A stretch of 64,000 nt of DNA. Origin: JBBPZK01 sp965219175. Lineage in GTDB: Bacteria; Actinomycetota; Rubrobacteria; Rubrobacterales; Rubrobacteraceae. Below the pieces are notes generated by a model. It was not told the DNA's origin and searched no databases. It saw only the letters and a list, made by a program, of their open reading frames with translations. Both the position numbers and the translations under genes were made by a program. Where the stretch lies: positions 248,001 through 312,000 of the forward strand of contig CBDCNI010000001.1 of NCBI GenBank assembly GCA_965219175.1, in the 5' to 3' direction. Shown in pieces: positions 25,857-34,721 of this stretch (within the stretch, counting starts at the first letter, position 1; each line of letters starts with the position of its first letter).

Positions 25857-26831
25857 ATGAATGACTGGGAGATAAAAGAGTACGCGAAGCTGTTTGCCAG
25901 CTTGAATACCGATAAGAGCGCCAGCAGGTGGCCTGACCGCACGAGAAATCGGGCTCCGCAGAAACCTCTACTGTTGCTCTCAGTGTTGGATCTCTTCGAG
26001 CTCGGTGAGATAAGCTCCAACCTCATACAAATTACTGAAGATCTTCTGGATCTCTTCGACAAGTATTGGGTGAGAGTTCTTCCATTTATGAAACCGAGTA
26101 CCCTCGCGATGCCGTTTGTCCGCATGGAGAGCGACGGCTTCTGGAACGTAGCACGGCGTACGGAAGGCGAGTCGCTACTAGGTAGCCCCGAGAGATCCGT
26201 CGCGCAGTTACAAGAGCGAGCGTTCGGAGCCCGCCTCGATGAGGCCCTATATCAGCACCTCCAGCTTGAGGAGAACCGCAGACTCATTCGCTCCGTTCTT
26301 GTGGGAGACAGGTATTTCTCGAACGAAGCCAGGGAGAATCTCTTACAGCAAGGGTTCGTAAACCACGAAGCCTTTATCTACAGTGAAGAGTTGCTCAAGA
26401 ATCCCAAGGACCCGAAGGTCAGGGAAGCACTATCGCTGGAAGAGTACACGCCGGTCCGGGATCAGGGTTTCCGGCGAGCAGTTGTTAAAGCCTACGATCA
26501 CCGCTGCGCCTTGTGCGGCATTCGTGTCCGCACCCTTGATGGACACACCCTCGTGGAAGCAGCGCACATTATTCCCTGGAGCGAGACTAGAGATGATCGA
26601 CCCGCAAACGGGCTCTCCCTCTGTCGTACATGTCACTGGACGTTCGACGAGCGCTTGTTGAGTGTCTCCCGAGACTACGAAATCGTAACCTCGAATCAGT
26701 TGAAAGTGGCGGGCAACCTTTCTGGTTATCTGATGAATCTCGAAGGACGGATGATCTTCGTACCCTCCTACGAGGCATACCGACCTGATGGTGATTCTCT
26801 AGAGTGGCACAGGAAACGTTTACTGCTCTGA
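25857..26831 (+). CDS. HNH endonuclease (COG3440-like)
   Basis: A 324-residue protein. The C-terminal HNH domain is clear: HRCALCGIRV (zinc Cys pair), LVEAAHIIPWSE (His), RPANGLSLCRTCHWTFD (Asn, second Cys pair), about residues 213-265. The N-terminal about 200 residues are an uncharacterised domain starting with a KPLLLLSVLDLFE helix, typical of predicted restriction-type HNH proteins. No methyltransferase is adjacent, so it may target modified DNA or act in defence. It sits between two remnants, in a recombination scar. Confidence 0.8.
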   Translation: MNDWEIKEYAKLFASLNTDKSASRWPDRTRNRAPQKPLLLLSVLDLFELGEISSNLIQITEDLLDLFDKYWVRVLPFMKPSTLAMPFVRMESDGFWNVARRTEGESLLGSPERSVAQLQERAFGARLDEALYQHLQLEENRRLIRSVLVGDRYFSNEARENLLQQGFVNHEAFIYSEELLKNPKDPKVREALSLEEYTPVRDQGFRRAVVKAYDHRCALCGIRVRTLDGHTLVEAAHIIPWSETRDDRPANGLSLCRTCHWTFDERLLSVSRDYEIVTSNQLKVAGNLSGYLMNLEGRMIFVPSYEAYRPDGDSLEWHRKRLLL

Positions 26832-26935
26832 GATCGTTTCGCTCTTTGGATCGGCCTTCCGGCTTGCAAAGAAAGACCCCAAGAGCGCCACACCCGATAT
26901 GGATACCGACCGAGTAAAAACAGGATCTGCAGTTC

Positions 26936-28648
26936 TTACTGGAGCGATTTGACGAAATGTTCGGCGTTCAGCGGCTCTCCCGTAGCCCGAAGCACGGTAT
27001 CCTGCCATCCTTCGCGGGCGCCGGGGCCGAAGAAGGACTCTAGCATGTAGCGTCCGGCCGCCTCGTTTTCGTAGAATGGCCCGCGCACGATGTTCGTCTC
27101 TAAATACTCCCGGAGTTGGGCGGCTATGAGATGTCCGAGGATGTAGTTGTGGTAGTAGACCGGAACTGTCGCGACGTGGATCTTAGCCGCCCAATCGGGC
27201 TCGTCGCGGCCCGGCGGCCGGTCCACCATCTGCAAACGCTCCACGAGATCCCACCAGATGCTGTTCAAGTCGTCCCGATCCGGGTCTTCGTAGAGCGCCT
27301 GCTCGAAGTGGTACATCACGAGCGCCCAGCGGGTGAAGACCAGGCTGTCGGCGCGGCGACGCGCGGCGAGCGCCGCGTTGTCGCCTTCGAGGTCTTCCCC
27401 GGAAGCGCCTGCTACGGAGGAGAGCCAGCCGGGGTCGGCCGCGAGTCTGCCCATCATTAGCGCGATGGCTTCCGTCGTGTTGATGTGCGCGATGGTGCGC
27501 AGCAGGTACGGCAGGCTAGGGTTTATGTGCCGGTCGTAGACGGCATGGCCGAACTCGTGGAGCATCGTGTCGGCCCAGTAGGCGTCGGGCCGGACGTTGG
27601 CGAGCACCCGCACGTCGTACGGATACTCCCGCCCTACGGAGATGCAGAAGGCGTGTTGGCTCTTGCCGGGACGCTCGTAGAGGTCGCTACGTGAGATCAC
27701 CCCGCGCACGTCGAGGCCCAAAGCGTCATAGGTCTTGCGGGTCAGGGCTTCGAGGTCCTTACCCTCGAAATACCGGTCCACGTCCAGACTCTCGTCCTCC
27801 GGCGGCTCTTGAAAAAACGGGTCCGAGAGATGCCAGGGCATGACTTTCTCGACCCCGAACTTCTCCTTGAGACCGGCGTCTAGCTGCTCTTTCAGTTCCC
27901 TGAACGGAGCTTCGGTGGCCGACTCCAGCTCGCCCATGATCCGGGCGAGCTCCCCAGCGTCGACTTCCTGCAAGTCGAGTGAGCGCGCGTAGTGATCTTC
28001 GTAACCTTGCTCGCGGGCGAGGCGGTTCCGCAGACGGGCCAACTCCCGCACGCTCTCTTCGACCTCCACCCCGACGGTCTTCGAAGATTCCCAGGCTTCA
28101 CGGCGCAAGGCTTCGTCATCGGAAGAACGCAGGATCCCCCGGATCTCATTATCTCCGACTTTCTGACCGCCGACCTCGCCCCGATGGTTGCCGTAAGTAG
28201 CGCTGGCGCTGGCTTCCAACTCCTCGATCTGTTCGAGAGTCTTTTCGTCACCCTGAGAACCGGCGAACATCCGGTAGAGTACCTCGACCTGACGCCTCAA
28301 AACAGGGTCTTCCAGGGCGTCGCGGTCCTCGTGCCAGCCCTTAATTTTCTGGAACTCGTCCCGGTCGGCGAAGAGCCGGTTGTACTCCTTGCCGATTCGG
28401 ACGGCTTCTTCCTGGGCTTCCGGGGCGCCGGTAGTTTCGAGCTTCCACCAGGCTTCGCCGGAAGCCTTCTCGACGGGAGCGAGCCGCTCCTCGAACTCCA
28501 AGAGAAATTTCTCTATATCGGCGGGAGAAGCCAGGGTATCAGCGGCGCTCGCGAGCCATCCGGTCGCGTCGGACTCCGAGGTAGATCCAGACGAGGAACA
28601 TAACGATGCCGAAGGTCGCGAACTGGACGAGCCCCTCAGGCCCACCAC
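26936..28648 (-). CDS. zinc metallopeptidase, M2/M3-type gluzincin
   Basis: A 570-residue peptidase with the HEXXH motif LHEFGHAVYD (about residues 363-372) and a downstream glutamate region INTTEAIALMMGRLA that should give the third zinc ligand. Upstream IMPWHLSDPFFQE-like and C-terminal YYHNYILGHLIAAQL segments fit bacterial M2/M3-clan oligopeptidases; the M32 carboxypeptidase is an alternative. No signal peptide, so it is cytoplasmic. The only usable start is a GTG at 28648 after a G-rich tract, which makes the first 110 bp overlap the J-domain gene. A decayed partial copy lies at 25194-25350. Confidence 0.8.
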   Translation of the reverse strand: MVGLRGSSSSRPSASLCSSSGSTSESDATGWLASAADTLASPADIEKFLLEFEERLAPVEKASGEAWWKLETTGAPEAQEEAVRIGKEYNRLFADRDEFQKIKGWHEDRDALEDPVLRRQVEVLYRMFAGSQGDEKTLEQIEELEASASATYGNHRGEVGGQKVGDNEIRGILRSSDDEALRREAWESSKTVGVEVEESVRELARLRNRLAREQGYEDHYARSLDLQEVDAGELARIMGELESATEAPFRELKEQLDAGLKEKFGVEKVMPWHLSDPFFQEPPEDESLDVDRYFEGKDLEALTRKTYDALGLDVRGVISRSDLYERPGKSQHAFCISVGREYPYDVRVLANVRPDAYWADTMLHEFGHAVYDRHINPSLPYLLRTIAHINTTEAIALMMGRLAADPGWLSSVAGASGEDLEGDNAALAARRRADSLVFTRWALVMYHFEQALYEDPDRDDLNSIWWDLVERLQMVDRPPGRDEPDWAAKIHVATVPVYYHNYILGHLIAAQLREYLETNIVRGPFYENEAAGRYMLESFFGPGAREGWQDTVLRATGEPLNAEHFVKSLQ

Positions 28649-29363
28649 TCCCCCCGACGACGAGCCCCGCTATGAAGACCAGAGCCACGGCCACGTACCC
28701 GGCCGCCCGGAAGGCGAAGTAAGAGGTGACGAGCCCGACCAGAAAATATACCAGCGGCATGACCGGCGAGATGACGCTAGTCCAGGCCATGAACCCAGGG
28801 TTCTGCCCCGCCGCCCACAACCCGAACTGACCGGCGACGATGAGCGCCACAAACGCGGCGACGAAGCTGGTCGCGCCGCTCGTCCAGGTCACCGGCTCCG
28901 GGTCGAAGTCGTGAGGCTCGTACCAGCGGCCCTCACGCTCCACATACTGGCCCCGGCGTCGCTCTCCACCGCTGTTCCGACCGTTGCCGCGTCCGCCCGA
29001 GGGTGGCTCTTGCTTCCTGCCGAACCGTCCCCGGAGTCGCTCGCCGAGGCCAGGACCACTGCCGGATTCGCGCTGCCGGCGGCGGGTAGAGAGTTCGTCG
29101 TCGAGCGAGTCGAAGTCCAGATTCAGGTCCGAAAGCTGGTCGGCGGCGTAGGCGAGATCCAGGGCCTCGTCGTGCTGGCTGCGCCGGTTCGGGTCCGAGA
29201 GTACGGCGTTTGCCTCCTGGAGTAGCGAGAATGCCTCGGCGCTCCCTTTCGGATGGTCCGGGTGACGCTCCTTGGCGAGGCTGCGGTAAGCGTTCTTTAT
29301 CTCCGACTGCGACACGTTGCGAGGGACGCCGAGCACCTCGTAGTAATTTACCTGGTCTGCCAT
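28539..29363 (-). CDS. J-domain protein with C-terminal membrane segments
   Basis: A 274-residue protein. Residues 6-70 are a J domain with the essential HPD (RHPDHPKGS), helix II/III patterns and QEANAVLSDPNRRSQHD. A charged Gly/Arg linker follows (about 80-125), and then four hydrophobic helices (about 135-262). It would recruit an Hsp70 to the membrane, though its client is unknown. It is upstream of and overlaps the metallopeptidase gene, suggesting a proteostasis-linked pair. Confidence 0.85.
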   Translation of the reverse strand: MADQVNYYEVLGVPRNVSQSEIKNAYRSLAKERHPDHPKGSAEAFSLLQEANAVLSDPNRRSQHDEALDLAYAADQLSDLNLDFDSLDDELSTRRRQRESGSGPGLGERLRGRFGRKQEPPSGGRGNGRNSGGERRRGQYVEREGRWYEPHDFDPEPVTWTSGATSFVAAFVALIVAGQFGLWAAGQNPGFMAWTSVISPVMPLVYFLVGLVTSYFAFRAAGYVAVALVFIAGLVVGGSGGPEGLVQFATFGIVMFLVWIYLGVRRDRMARERR

Positions 29364-29375
29364 GATCTCTCTATT

Positions 29376-30578
29376 CTAACCCACGGAAGCGCCCCGGTCC
29401 GCTTCCGACAGCGCGAATTTTATCTCCTCCAGGCACCACTCATCTCCCTCGCTCCCGGCGGCCCGCAGCAGCGCCGCCCGCGCCTCCTCCCCACCGATCT
29501 CCCCGAGCGCCCACGCCGCGTGCCCCCGGACGAGCGGAGACAGGTCTTCTTCGAGGCGCCGGACGAGCGCCGGGACAGCCTTCTCAAGCTTTATGTTGCC
29601 GGCGGCAACGCAGCAGTTGCGCAGTAAACCGGCCCGTCCGGGGCGGGTTAGCGGGGTTCCCCCGAACCTGCTCTCGAACTCCTCCTCACTCTCTATACCG
29701 AGCACCTCTACCACGTCGAGGTATGGTCCCGCGCCGGCCTCTTCACTGAACTCGGGCCAGCGGCTCTTTGTCGCCTTCGTCTTGTTGTACGGGCAGACCT
29801 CCTGGCACACGTCGCACCCGAAGGCCCAGTCACCGACCAGCGGGCGCAATTCACGTGGGATCCCCCCACGGTTCTCTATGGTCAGATACGAGATGCACAA
29901 CCGCGCATCCACCACTCCTGGAGCTTTTATCGCCCCGGTCGGGCAACGGTCCATGCAGCGCGAGCAACGCCCGCAAGTACCCGTCCCGTGCGCGTCCGGC
30001 TCAAGGTGCAAATCCACTATGAGGTCCGCGATAAAGAAGAAAGAGCCGATCTCCCCGTTTATGACGCAAGAGTTGCGCCCGAAAAACCCGAGCCCCGCGT
30101 GCTGGGCCGCCGAACGCTCCAAAAGCGGCACCGCATCCGTGAACCCGCGAGCCTTTATCCTCACCCCGAGCTCCTCTTCCAACTCTTCCCGCAGCCGGAA
30201 CAACCGCTCCTTGATGACCACGTGGTAGTCCCGCCCCCACGCGTAACGGGCCACCCTCCCGCCACCGGGATTGTCCGGATGATCCCCCGGATAGTACGAA
30301 ACACCCAAAGAAACGACGCTTTTAGCGCTCTTCTGCAACCGCTTCGGGTCCGAAAGCAACGCAACCGGCCGCTGCATATACCCCATATCCGCAGCCATTC
30401 CGGCCTCCTGCCACTCTCGCAAGCGCTCGCCGCCCTCGCGAAGCGGCTCCGCCGAAGTCACCCCGACAAGATCAAAGCCCGCCGCCCGCGCACGCTCTTC
30501 CAACACCCGCCGGACCTCGGCAGGGGACGGCACGTTCTGCTCTCGCTGACCTCCTGTCCGGTGCTCACTCAAAGTCAA
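29376..30578 (-). CDS. queG: epoxyqueuosine reductase QueG
   Basis: A 400-residue enzyme that reduces epoxyqueuosine to queuosine in tRNA, cobalamin-dependent. Two 4Fe-4S clusters are visible: CGRCSRCMDRCPTGAI and CDVCQEVCPYNK, plus the cofactor-site RDYH and GFFGRNSCVI. The C-terminal about 80 residues form HEAT-like repeats (VRGHAAWALGEIGG), as in full-length QueG. Its start overlaps the stop of the VOC gene (ATGA), so they are cotranscribed. Confidence 0.93.
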   Translation of the reverse strand: MTLSEHRTGGQREQNVPSPAEVRRVLEERARAAGFDLVGVTSAEPLREGGERLREWQEAGMAADMGYMQRPVALLSDPKRLQKSAKSVVSLGVSYYPGDHPDNPGGGRVARYAWGRDYHVVIKERLFRLREELEEELGVRIKARGFTDAVPLLERSAAQHAGLGFFGRNSCVINGEIGSFFFIADLIVDLHLEPDAHGTGTCGRCSRCMDRCPTGAIKAPGVVDARLCISYLTIENRGGIPRELRPLVGDWAFGCDVCQEVCPYNKTKATKSRWPEFSEEAGAGPYLDVVEVLGIESEEEFESRFGGTPLTRPGRAGLLRNCCVAAGNIKLEKAVPALVRRLEEDLSPLVRGHAAWALGEIGGEEARAALLRAAGSEGDEWCLEEIKFALSEADRGASVG

Positions 30579-30961
30579 CCACCAGAATACGAGATAAATT
30601 CCAGGAGCGAGCCGTCCGGGTCACGGAAGTAGACGCTCGTACCCGAGCCTCTGGCGCCACGCCGCTCTACTGGACCGAGCTCGACCTCGACACCGTGCCT
30701 CGCCAGGTGCTCTTGGGCCTCGCCTATAGGTCCCGGCCACTCGAAGCAGAGGTCGCTGTTACCCGGTTGCACGGGGAGCCGCGCTACCGGCGTGGGATCG
30801 ACGCCAGGTCCGTGCAGGTTGAGTTGCTGTTCCCCGAACCGGTAAGACCAGCGATCTTCGACAGGTACTACCTCGGCGCCCAGCACCCCTCTGTAGAAGC
30901 TATTAGAGCGTTCCCAGTCAGAGACGTGGATCACACAATGGTCTATCTTGACGTTCGGCAA
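30575..30961 (-). CDS. VOC (glyoxalase/bleomycin-resistance) family protein
   Basis: A 128-residue single-domain protein with paired beta-alpha-beta-beta-beta modules. Candidate metal ligands are His8 in KIDHCVIHV, a middle His/Glu region and Glu in DPDGSLLEFISY. It could be a dioxygenase, lyase or binding protein. It overlaps queG by 4 bp. Confidence 0.82.
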   Translation of the reverse strand: MPNVKIDHCVIHVSDWERSNSFYRGVLGAEVVPVEDRWSYRFGEQQLNLHGPGVDPTPVARLPVQPGNSDLCFEWPGPIGEAQEHLARHGVEVELGPVERRGARGSGTSVYFRDPDGSLLEFISYSGG

Positions 30962-31101
30962 GTGATCCTCTTTTCACAGCTTCTAGGATACAGGTGGATT
31001 GTACCCGCCTGATTGAAAGGGAGCCTCGAAGGGAATACGAGGCGGAAGGTGTATATTTCATCTCAGTGGGATGAAAGAAGATCAGAAAAGGAGTATTTAT
31101 C

Positions 31102-32502
31102 TTGGCTATATCTACTATCAACCCGGCGACCGGCGAAGAGATCGAGAGCTTCGAGGAGTTGACCGACGAGCAGGTCGAAGAGAAGGTTCAGCTCGCGGCG
31201 GAGACATTCCGGGAGTACAGAAAGACCTCCTTCGAGGAGCGCTCGCGGATGCTGATCCGGGCGGCGGAGATCCTGGAAGAGGAAGCCGAAGATCTCGGCC
31301 GAATCATGACGACCGAGATGGGCAAGACGCACGCCTCCGCCATCGCCGAGGCGAACAAGTGCGCCCGCGGCTGCCGCTTCTACGCCGAGAACGCCGAGAA
31401 ATTTATGTCTGACGAGGCGGTTGAGCTGGAGGGCGCCGAGGCGTTTATCCGCTACCAGCCGATCGGTCCGGTGTTGGCGATCATGCCGTGGAATTTCCCG
31501 TTCTGGCAGGTCTTCCGGTTCGCGGCCCCTGCGCTGATGGCCGGAAACGTCGGGCTCTTGAAGCACGCCTCGAACGTCCCGCAGTGCGCCCTCGCCATAG
31601 AGAGCGTCATCCACCGCGCGGGCTTCCCGGAGGGCGCTTTCCAGACGCTCTTGATCGGCTCTTCCAAGATCGCGGCCCTAGTGGACGACCCGCGCATCCG
31701 GGCGGCGACGCTCACCGGCAGCGAACCGGCCGGGCGTGAGGTCGCCGGCAACGCCGGCAAGAACATCAAGAAGACCGTGCTGGAGCTCGGCGGGAGCGAC
31801 CCGTTTATCGTGATGCCGAGTGCGGACCTGGACGAGGCCATAACCACGGCGGTCACGTCCCGGACGCTCAACAACGGCCAGTCGTGCATCAACGCCAAGA
31901 GGATAATCGTCCACGAGGAAATCGCCGACGAATTCGAGCGCCGCTACGTGGAGGGCATGCAGGCCCTAAAGGTCGGAGACCCGATGGATGAAGGCACGGA
32001 CATGGGACCGCTCGCCACGCCCCAGATCCTCGAAGACGTGGACGGGCAAGTCCGAAAGAGTGTCGAGGCCGGGGCGAAGGTCCTCACCGGCGGCAAACCG
32101 GCGGATGGCCCAGGCAACTTCTACCCGCCGACCATCCTCACTGATATCCCCGAGGACTCGCCGGCCTACCAGGAGGAGATCTTCGGTCCCGTTGCCTCGC
32201 TCTTCCGCGTCTCCGATATCGACGAGGCGATAGCGCTCGCCAACGACTCCGATTTCGGCCTCAGCTCCTCCGCCTGGACCAACGACGAGGCCGAGCAAGA
32301 ACGGTTCATCAACGAACTTGAGGCCGGGATGACCTACATCAACAAGATGACCGAGTCGACCCCGGAAGTACCGTTTGGTGGCGCGAAGAACTCGGGCTAC
32401 GGACGCGAGCTTTCTCACTTCGGCATCCACGAGTTCACGAACCCGAAGACCGTCTGGATCGAGCGTGGCGCCGAAAACGCCGACGGCGCCGTCTCAGAGT
32501 AG
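31102..32502 (+). CDS. NAD(P)-dependent succinate-semialdehyde-type aldehyde dehydrogenase
   Basis: A 466-residue aldehyde dehydrogenase. The catalytic residues are Cys262 (NNGQSCINAKR) and Glu227 (LELGGSDPF); the cofactor-fold hallmarks are MPWNFPFWQVFR, GSEPAGREVA and PFGGAKNSGYGREL. The short N-terminus and the GSEPAGR/SDPFIV pattern fit succinate-semialdehyde dehydrogenases of the GabD/YneI type. The start is a TTG with AGGAG 7 nt upstream. No GABA transaminase lies adjacent, so the natural aldehyde is inferred only from similarity. Confidence 0.88.
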   Translation: MAISTINPATGEEIESFEELTDEQVEEKVQLAAETFREYRKTSFEERSRMLIRAAEILEEEAEDLGRIMTTEMGKTHASAIAEANKCARGCRFYAENAEKFMSDEAVELEGAEAFIRYQPIGPVLAIMPWNFPFWQVFRFAAPALMAGNVGLLKHASNVPQCALAIESVIHRAGFPEGAFQTLLIGSSKIAALVDDPRIRAATLTGSEPAGREVAGNAGKNIKKTVLELGGSDPFIVMPSADLDEAITTAVTSRTLNNGQSCINAKRIIVHEEIADEFERRYVEGMQALKVGDPMDEGTDMGPLATPQILEDVDGQVRKSVEAGAKVLTGGKPADGPGNFYPPTILTDIPEDSPAYQEEIFGPVASLFRVSDIDEAIALANDSDFGLSSSAWTNDEAEQERFINELEAGMTYINKMTESTPEVPFGGAKNSGYGRELSHFGIHEFTNPKTVWIERGAENADGAVSE

Positions 32503-32572
32503 CCTCTCTGACGCGCGTACCCGTGAAACTTCTTGCTGACGCGGAGGCTTACCGAGGATATATTCGTATCGA

Positions 32573-33058
32573 ATGAGTGCGATAGTCCGTAACAAGCTCT
32601 TGGCTCTGGGCGCCCTGTGGGGCGTCTTGCTGGCCGTCGTCCCGGTGATCGTGATGGCGCGAGGGTTTAGCGGTTTCCTGGTCGCGTCGGTGGTATGCGC
32701 GATCTTCAGCGGTTGCGTCGGGACCCTCGCCGCCGGGCAGCGTCTCCTGGTGCGCCTCAAAAAGGGCGCGAAGAGCGAAGGTCTGATGTCTTCTCTCGGG
32801 ATCGGGCTCTTCCAGGGGTTCGCGGGCGGCGGCGTTGCGGCGCTTCTGTTCTGGGGACTGATGGCGGTTACCATCTCCGGGTTCTCGCCGCTCAACCCGG
32901 AGGGACTATCCCGGCTGATGAGCCCGCAGGTCTTTCTCGGCAGCTTCTTCGTGGCGCTCACCGTGTTCATGTATGTGGTGGTGGTCGGGATACTGCTCGG
33001 CCCCCTTTTCGGTCCCCTGATAAGGCGTAATCTGAAGGTCGAGGAGGTAGTTTCTTGA
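32573..33058 (+). CDS. four-helix membrane protein, paralogue of the 41928 gene
   Basis: A 161-residue protein with four predicted transmembrane helices and no known domain. It shares the layout and several motifs with the gene at 41928-42422: ALGALWGVLLAVV versus LAGAFWGFALAVV, and LLFWGLMAVTISGFS versus ALCIWGALTVNISGFS. TATATT lies 8 nt before the ATG with no ribosome-binding site, suggesting a leaderless start. It overlaps the next membrane gene by 4 bp. Confidence 0.7.
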   Translation: MSAIVRNKLLALGALWGVLLAVVPVIVMARGFSGFLVASVVCAIFSGCVGTLAAGQRLLVRLKKGAKSEGLMSSLGIGLFQGFAGGGVAALLFWGLMAVTISGFSPLNPEGLSRLMSPQVFLGSFFVALTVFMYVVVVGILLGPLFGPLIRRNLKVEEVVS

Positions 33059-33615
33059 CCTTCTTGAGGCTGCTCGGTATCGGTGCGATCTACGGTCTGG
33101 CCTTCGCGCTGGTCAAGTCGTTGTTTCCGGAACCTTTCATACTCCTGGTGTTGCAGGGGAACCAGGGAAGCGAGGGGAACCTTACCGTGATCGCCCTCGT
33201 CTACATAGGAGTCGGACTGGTGGCCGGTCTGATCGCCGCGCCCGTCTTCGGCGGTATCCTGCTCGCCAGACGAGCTTCGAGAGACAGAGACGGCGTCCCC
33301 GCCACCCTAAGCGCGAGGCTCATCCTCAGCCTCTTGCTCTCGCTGTTCATGGGCCTGATCTCCGGTACCCTCATCCTCCTCATCTACGCGACGGGCCTAC
33401 TTCCGGGTGGCAACACCCTCGACCCGCTCAAGCTTGTAAACAGCTCCGTCTTCCCGACTGGCGGACCGATGGTGATCGCCTGGTCCATCGCCCGCGACCT
33501 GCTGCCGGCTGGCCTAACCGGCCTCTTCCTCTCACCCCTGAGCGGAAGCATGCTACTCCGCCTCTACACCTCCGGAAGAGGAGCCCAGCAAAAAGTCTAC
33601 GACGAAGATTTCTAG
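33055..33615 (+). CDS. membrane protein of unknown function
   Basis: A 186-residue protein with four or five hydrophobic helices (LGIGAIYGLAFALVKSLF, VIALVYIGVGLVAGLIAAPV, LILSLLLSLFMGLISGTLIL). It overlaps the preceding four-helix gene by 4 bp, so the two are probably cotranslated and act together. It shows the same overall style but no clear motif identity with that gene. Confidence 0.65.
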   Translation: MTFLRLLGIGAIYGLAFALVKSLFPEPFILLVLQGNQGSEGNLTVIALVYIGVGLVAGLIAAPVFGGILLARRASRDRDGVPATLSARLILSLLLSLFMGLISGTLILLIYATGLLPGGNTLDPLKLVNSSVFPTGGPMVIAWSIARDLLPAGLTGLFLSPLSGSMLLRLYTSGRGAQQKVYDEDF

Positions 33616-33653
33616 TATGGGTAAGTCTTCGTAAACACCGATTTCTCTCGCCG

Positions 33654-34457
33654 TCAATCCAACCGCCGGAACTCTACGCCGGGCAAGTCCAGCCGGAAAA
33701 GCTCTTCAGAAAGCTCCTCACCAAGGACGATCCCGGTAACCTCGGTGACGTCGAACTCACTCCCGTCAATGCGTGCCGCGAACCGTAAGATCAGCCCGAA
33801 CTCTACGTCAACGGAGAAAACGTGGTCGTCGGCTCCCAGCACCCAGGGGTACCCCGCCGGCGCATGATCCCAAGTAAAAGTCTTTGCTTCTACCTCAAAC
33901 GTTTGCCTGCCCACCCTCTCGGATCGCCCGACGATTCGGGGCGAAGTTTCGTCTAACCCAGGCTGGAGCAGCGAGGGTTCCAGAAGATAAGAAAGTGAAG
34001 GATAGCCTCTGCCGGCCCCGTAGTTATCCGAAGTGTAGAATGCCAGATCCGGCGGCTCGTAGACCCATCTCCGACCACCTTCGCCGTCTGACACGTCGTA
34101 GGAGATCCCCAGACCGTCCACGGGTTCGACCTCTTCGCGCCAGCTATCGGCTTTGCGCCAGATGCGGGCTATCTCTTCCGAGTCCTCGAAGGTCTGATAC
34201 GGCGGGATGCTGGAAGGCGCGCTATCTTCTCGCGCTACATCTTCCTGCTGGTCTCCTCGTGAATAGAGGTAGAAGATCATCCCATGTTCCAACTCGTAGT
34301 CGTGGTAGCGTCTGTGAGCCTCGGTCGCGAGTTCGCCGGCTCTGTTAGTGTGGACCCTGGCTCGGACCGTACCGAATCCTTTTTTCGCCCCCAGTAGCAA
34401 ATCCAGGAGATCAGAGATCGCGGGGGTTTCACGAGAATCGTCGTTCCGACTGCTCAT
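33654..34457 (-). CDS. hypothetical protein, LolA/RseB-like outline
   Basis: A 267-residue soluble protein without signal peptide. The start (SDLLDLLLGAKKGFGTVRARVH) followed by alternating beta strands, and a late strand pair (RFAARIDGSEFDVTEVTGI), recall LolA/RseB-like folds that detect lipidated or envelope signals. No motif proves this. Trp and Tyr content is high. It is convergent with the membrane-protein pair and stands divergent from the IS110 element. Confidence 0.5.
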   Translation of the reverse strand: MSSRNDDSRETPAISDLLDLLLGAKKGFGTVRARVHTNRAGELATEAHRRYHDYELEHGMIFYLYSRGDQQEDVAREDSAPSSIPPYQTFEDSEEIARIWRKADSWREEVEPVDGLGISYDVSDGEGGRRWVYEPPDLAFYTSDNYGAGRGYPSLSYLLEPSLLQPGLDETSPRIVGRSERVGRQTFEVEAKTFTWDHAPAGYPWVLGADDHVFSVDVEFGLILRFAARIDGSEFDVTEVTGIVLGEELSEELFRLDLPGVEFRRLD

Positions 34458-34559
34458 AGTCGCAAGGTACCGTAACCTTAACCTGTGTGGGCCTGTGAAG
34501 TATAAGCTTCGTTGTTGTCCCGGCGGACCTGGGATGGCTAAACCGTAACTGCCGCTCGT

Positions 34560-34721
34560 AAAGGGAGATGGCTCTGAGAGTATGGCCCCCAGGTTCTTCC
34601 GAGGAGATCCTATAGACCGCTAGATCAGGATCTGCGAACCATCGCTACTTAAGGTTGAGCCGGCTCAGGGTTTCTGGAGGAACGGGAAAAAGACGTGCTG
34701 GCGGCTGAAGGAGGCGGGACG
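34560..34721 (+). ncRNA. candidate bridge-RNA region of the IS110 element
   Basis: Non-coding DNA directly 5' of the transposase start contains nested secondary structure: a GATCCT/AGGATC stem with 15-nt loop (34606-34611 / 34627-34632), an AACC/GGTT stem (34637-34640 / 34653-34656) and the perfect palindrome TGAGCCGGCTCA (34656-34667). In the IS110 group the non-coding end is known to express a structured guide (bridge) RNA with target- and donor-binding loops. The fit in location and looped structure is good, but target and donor matches were not tested. Confidence 0.45.
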
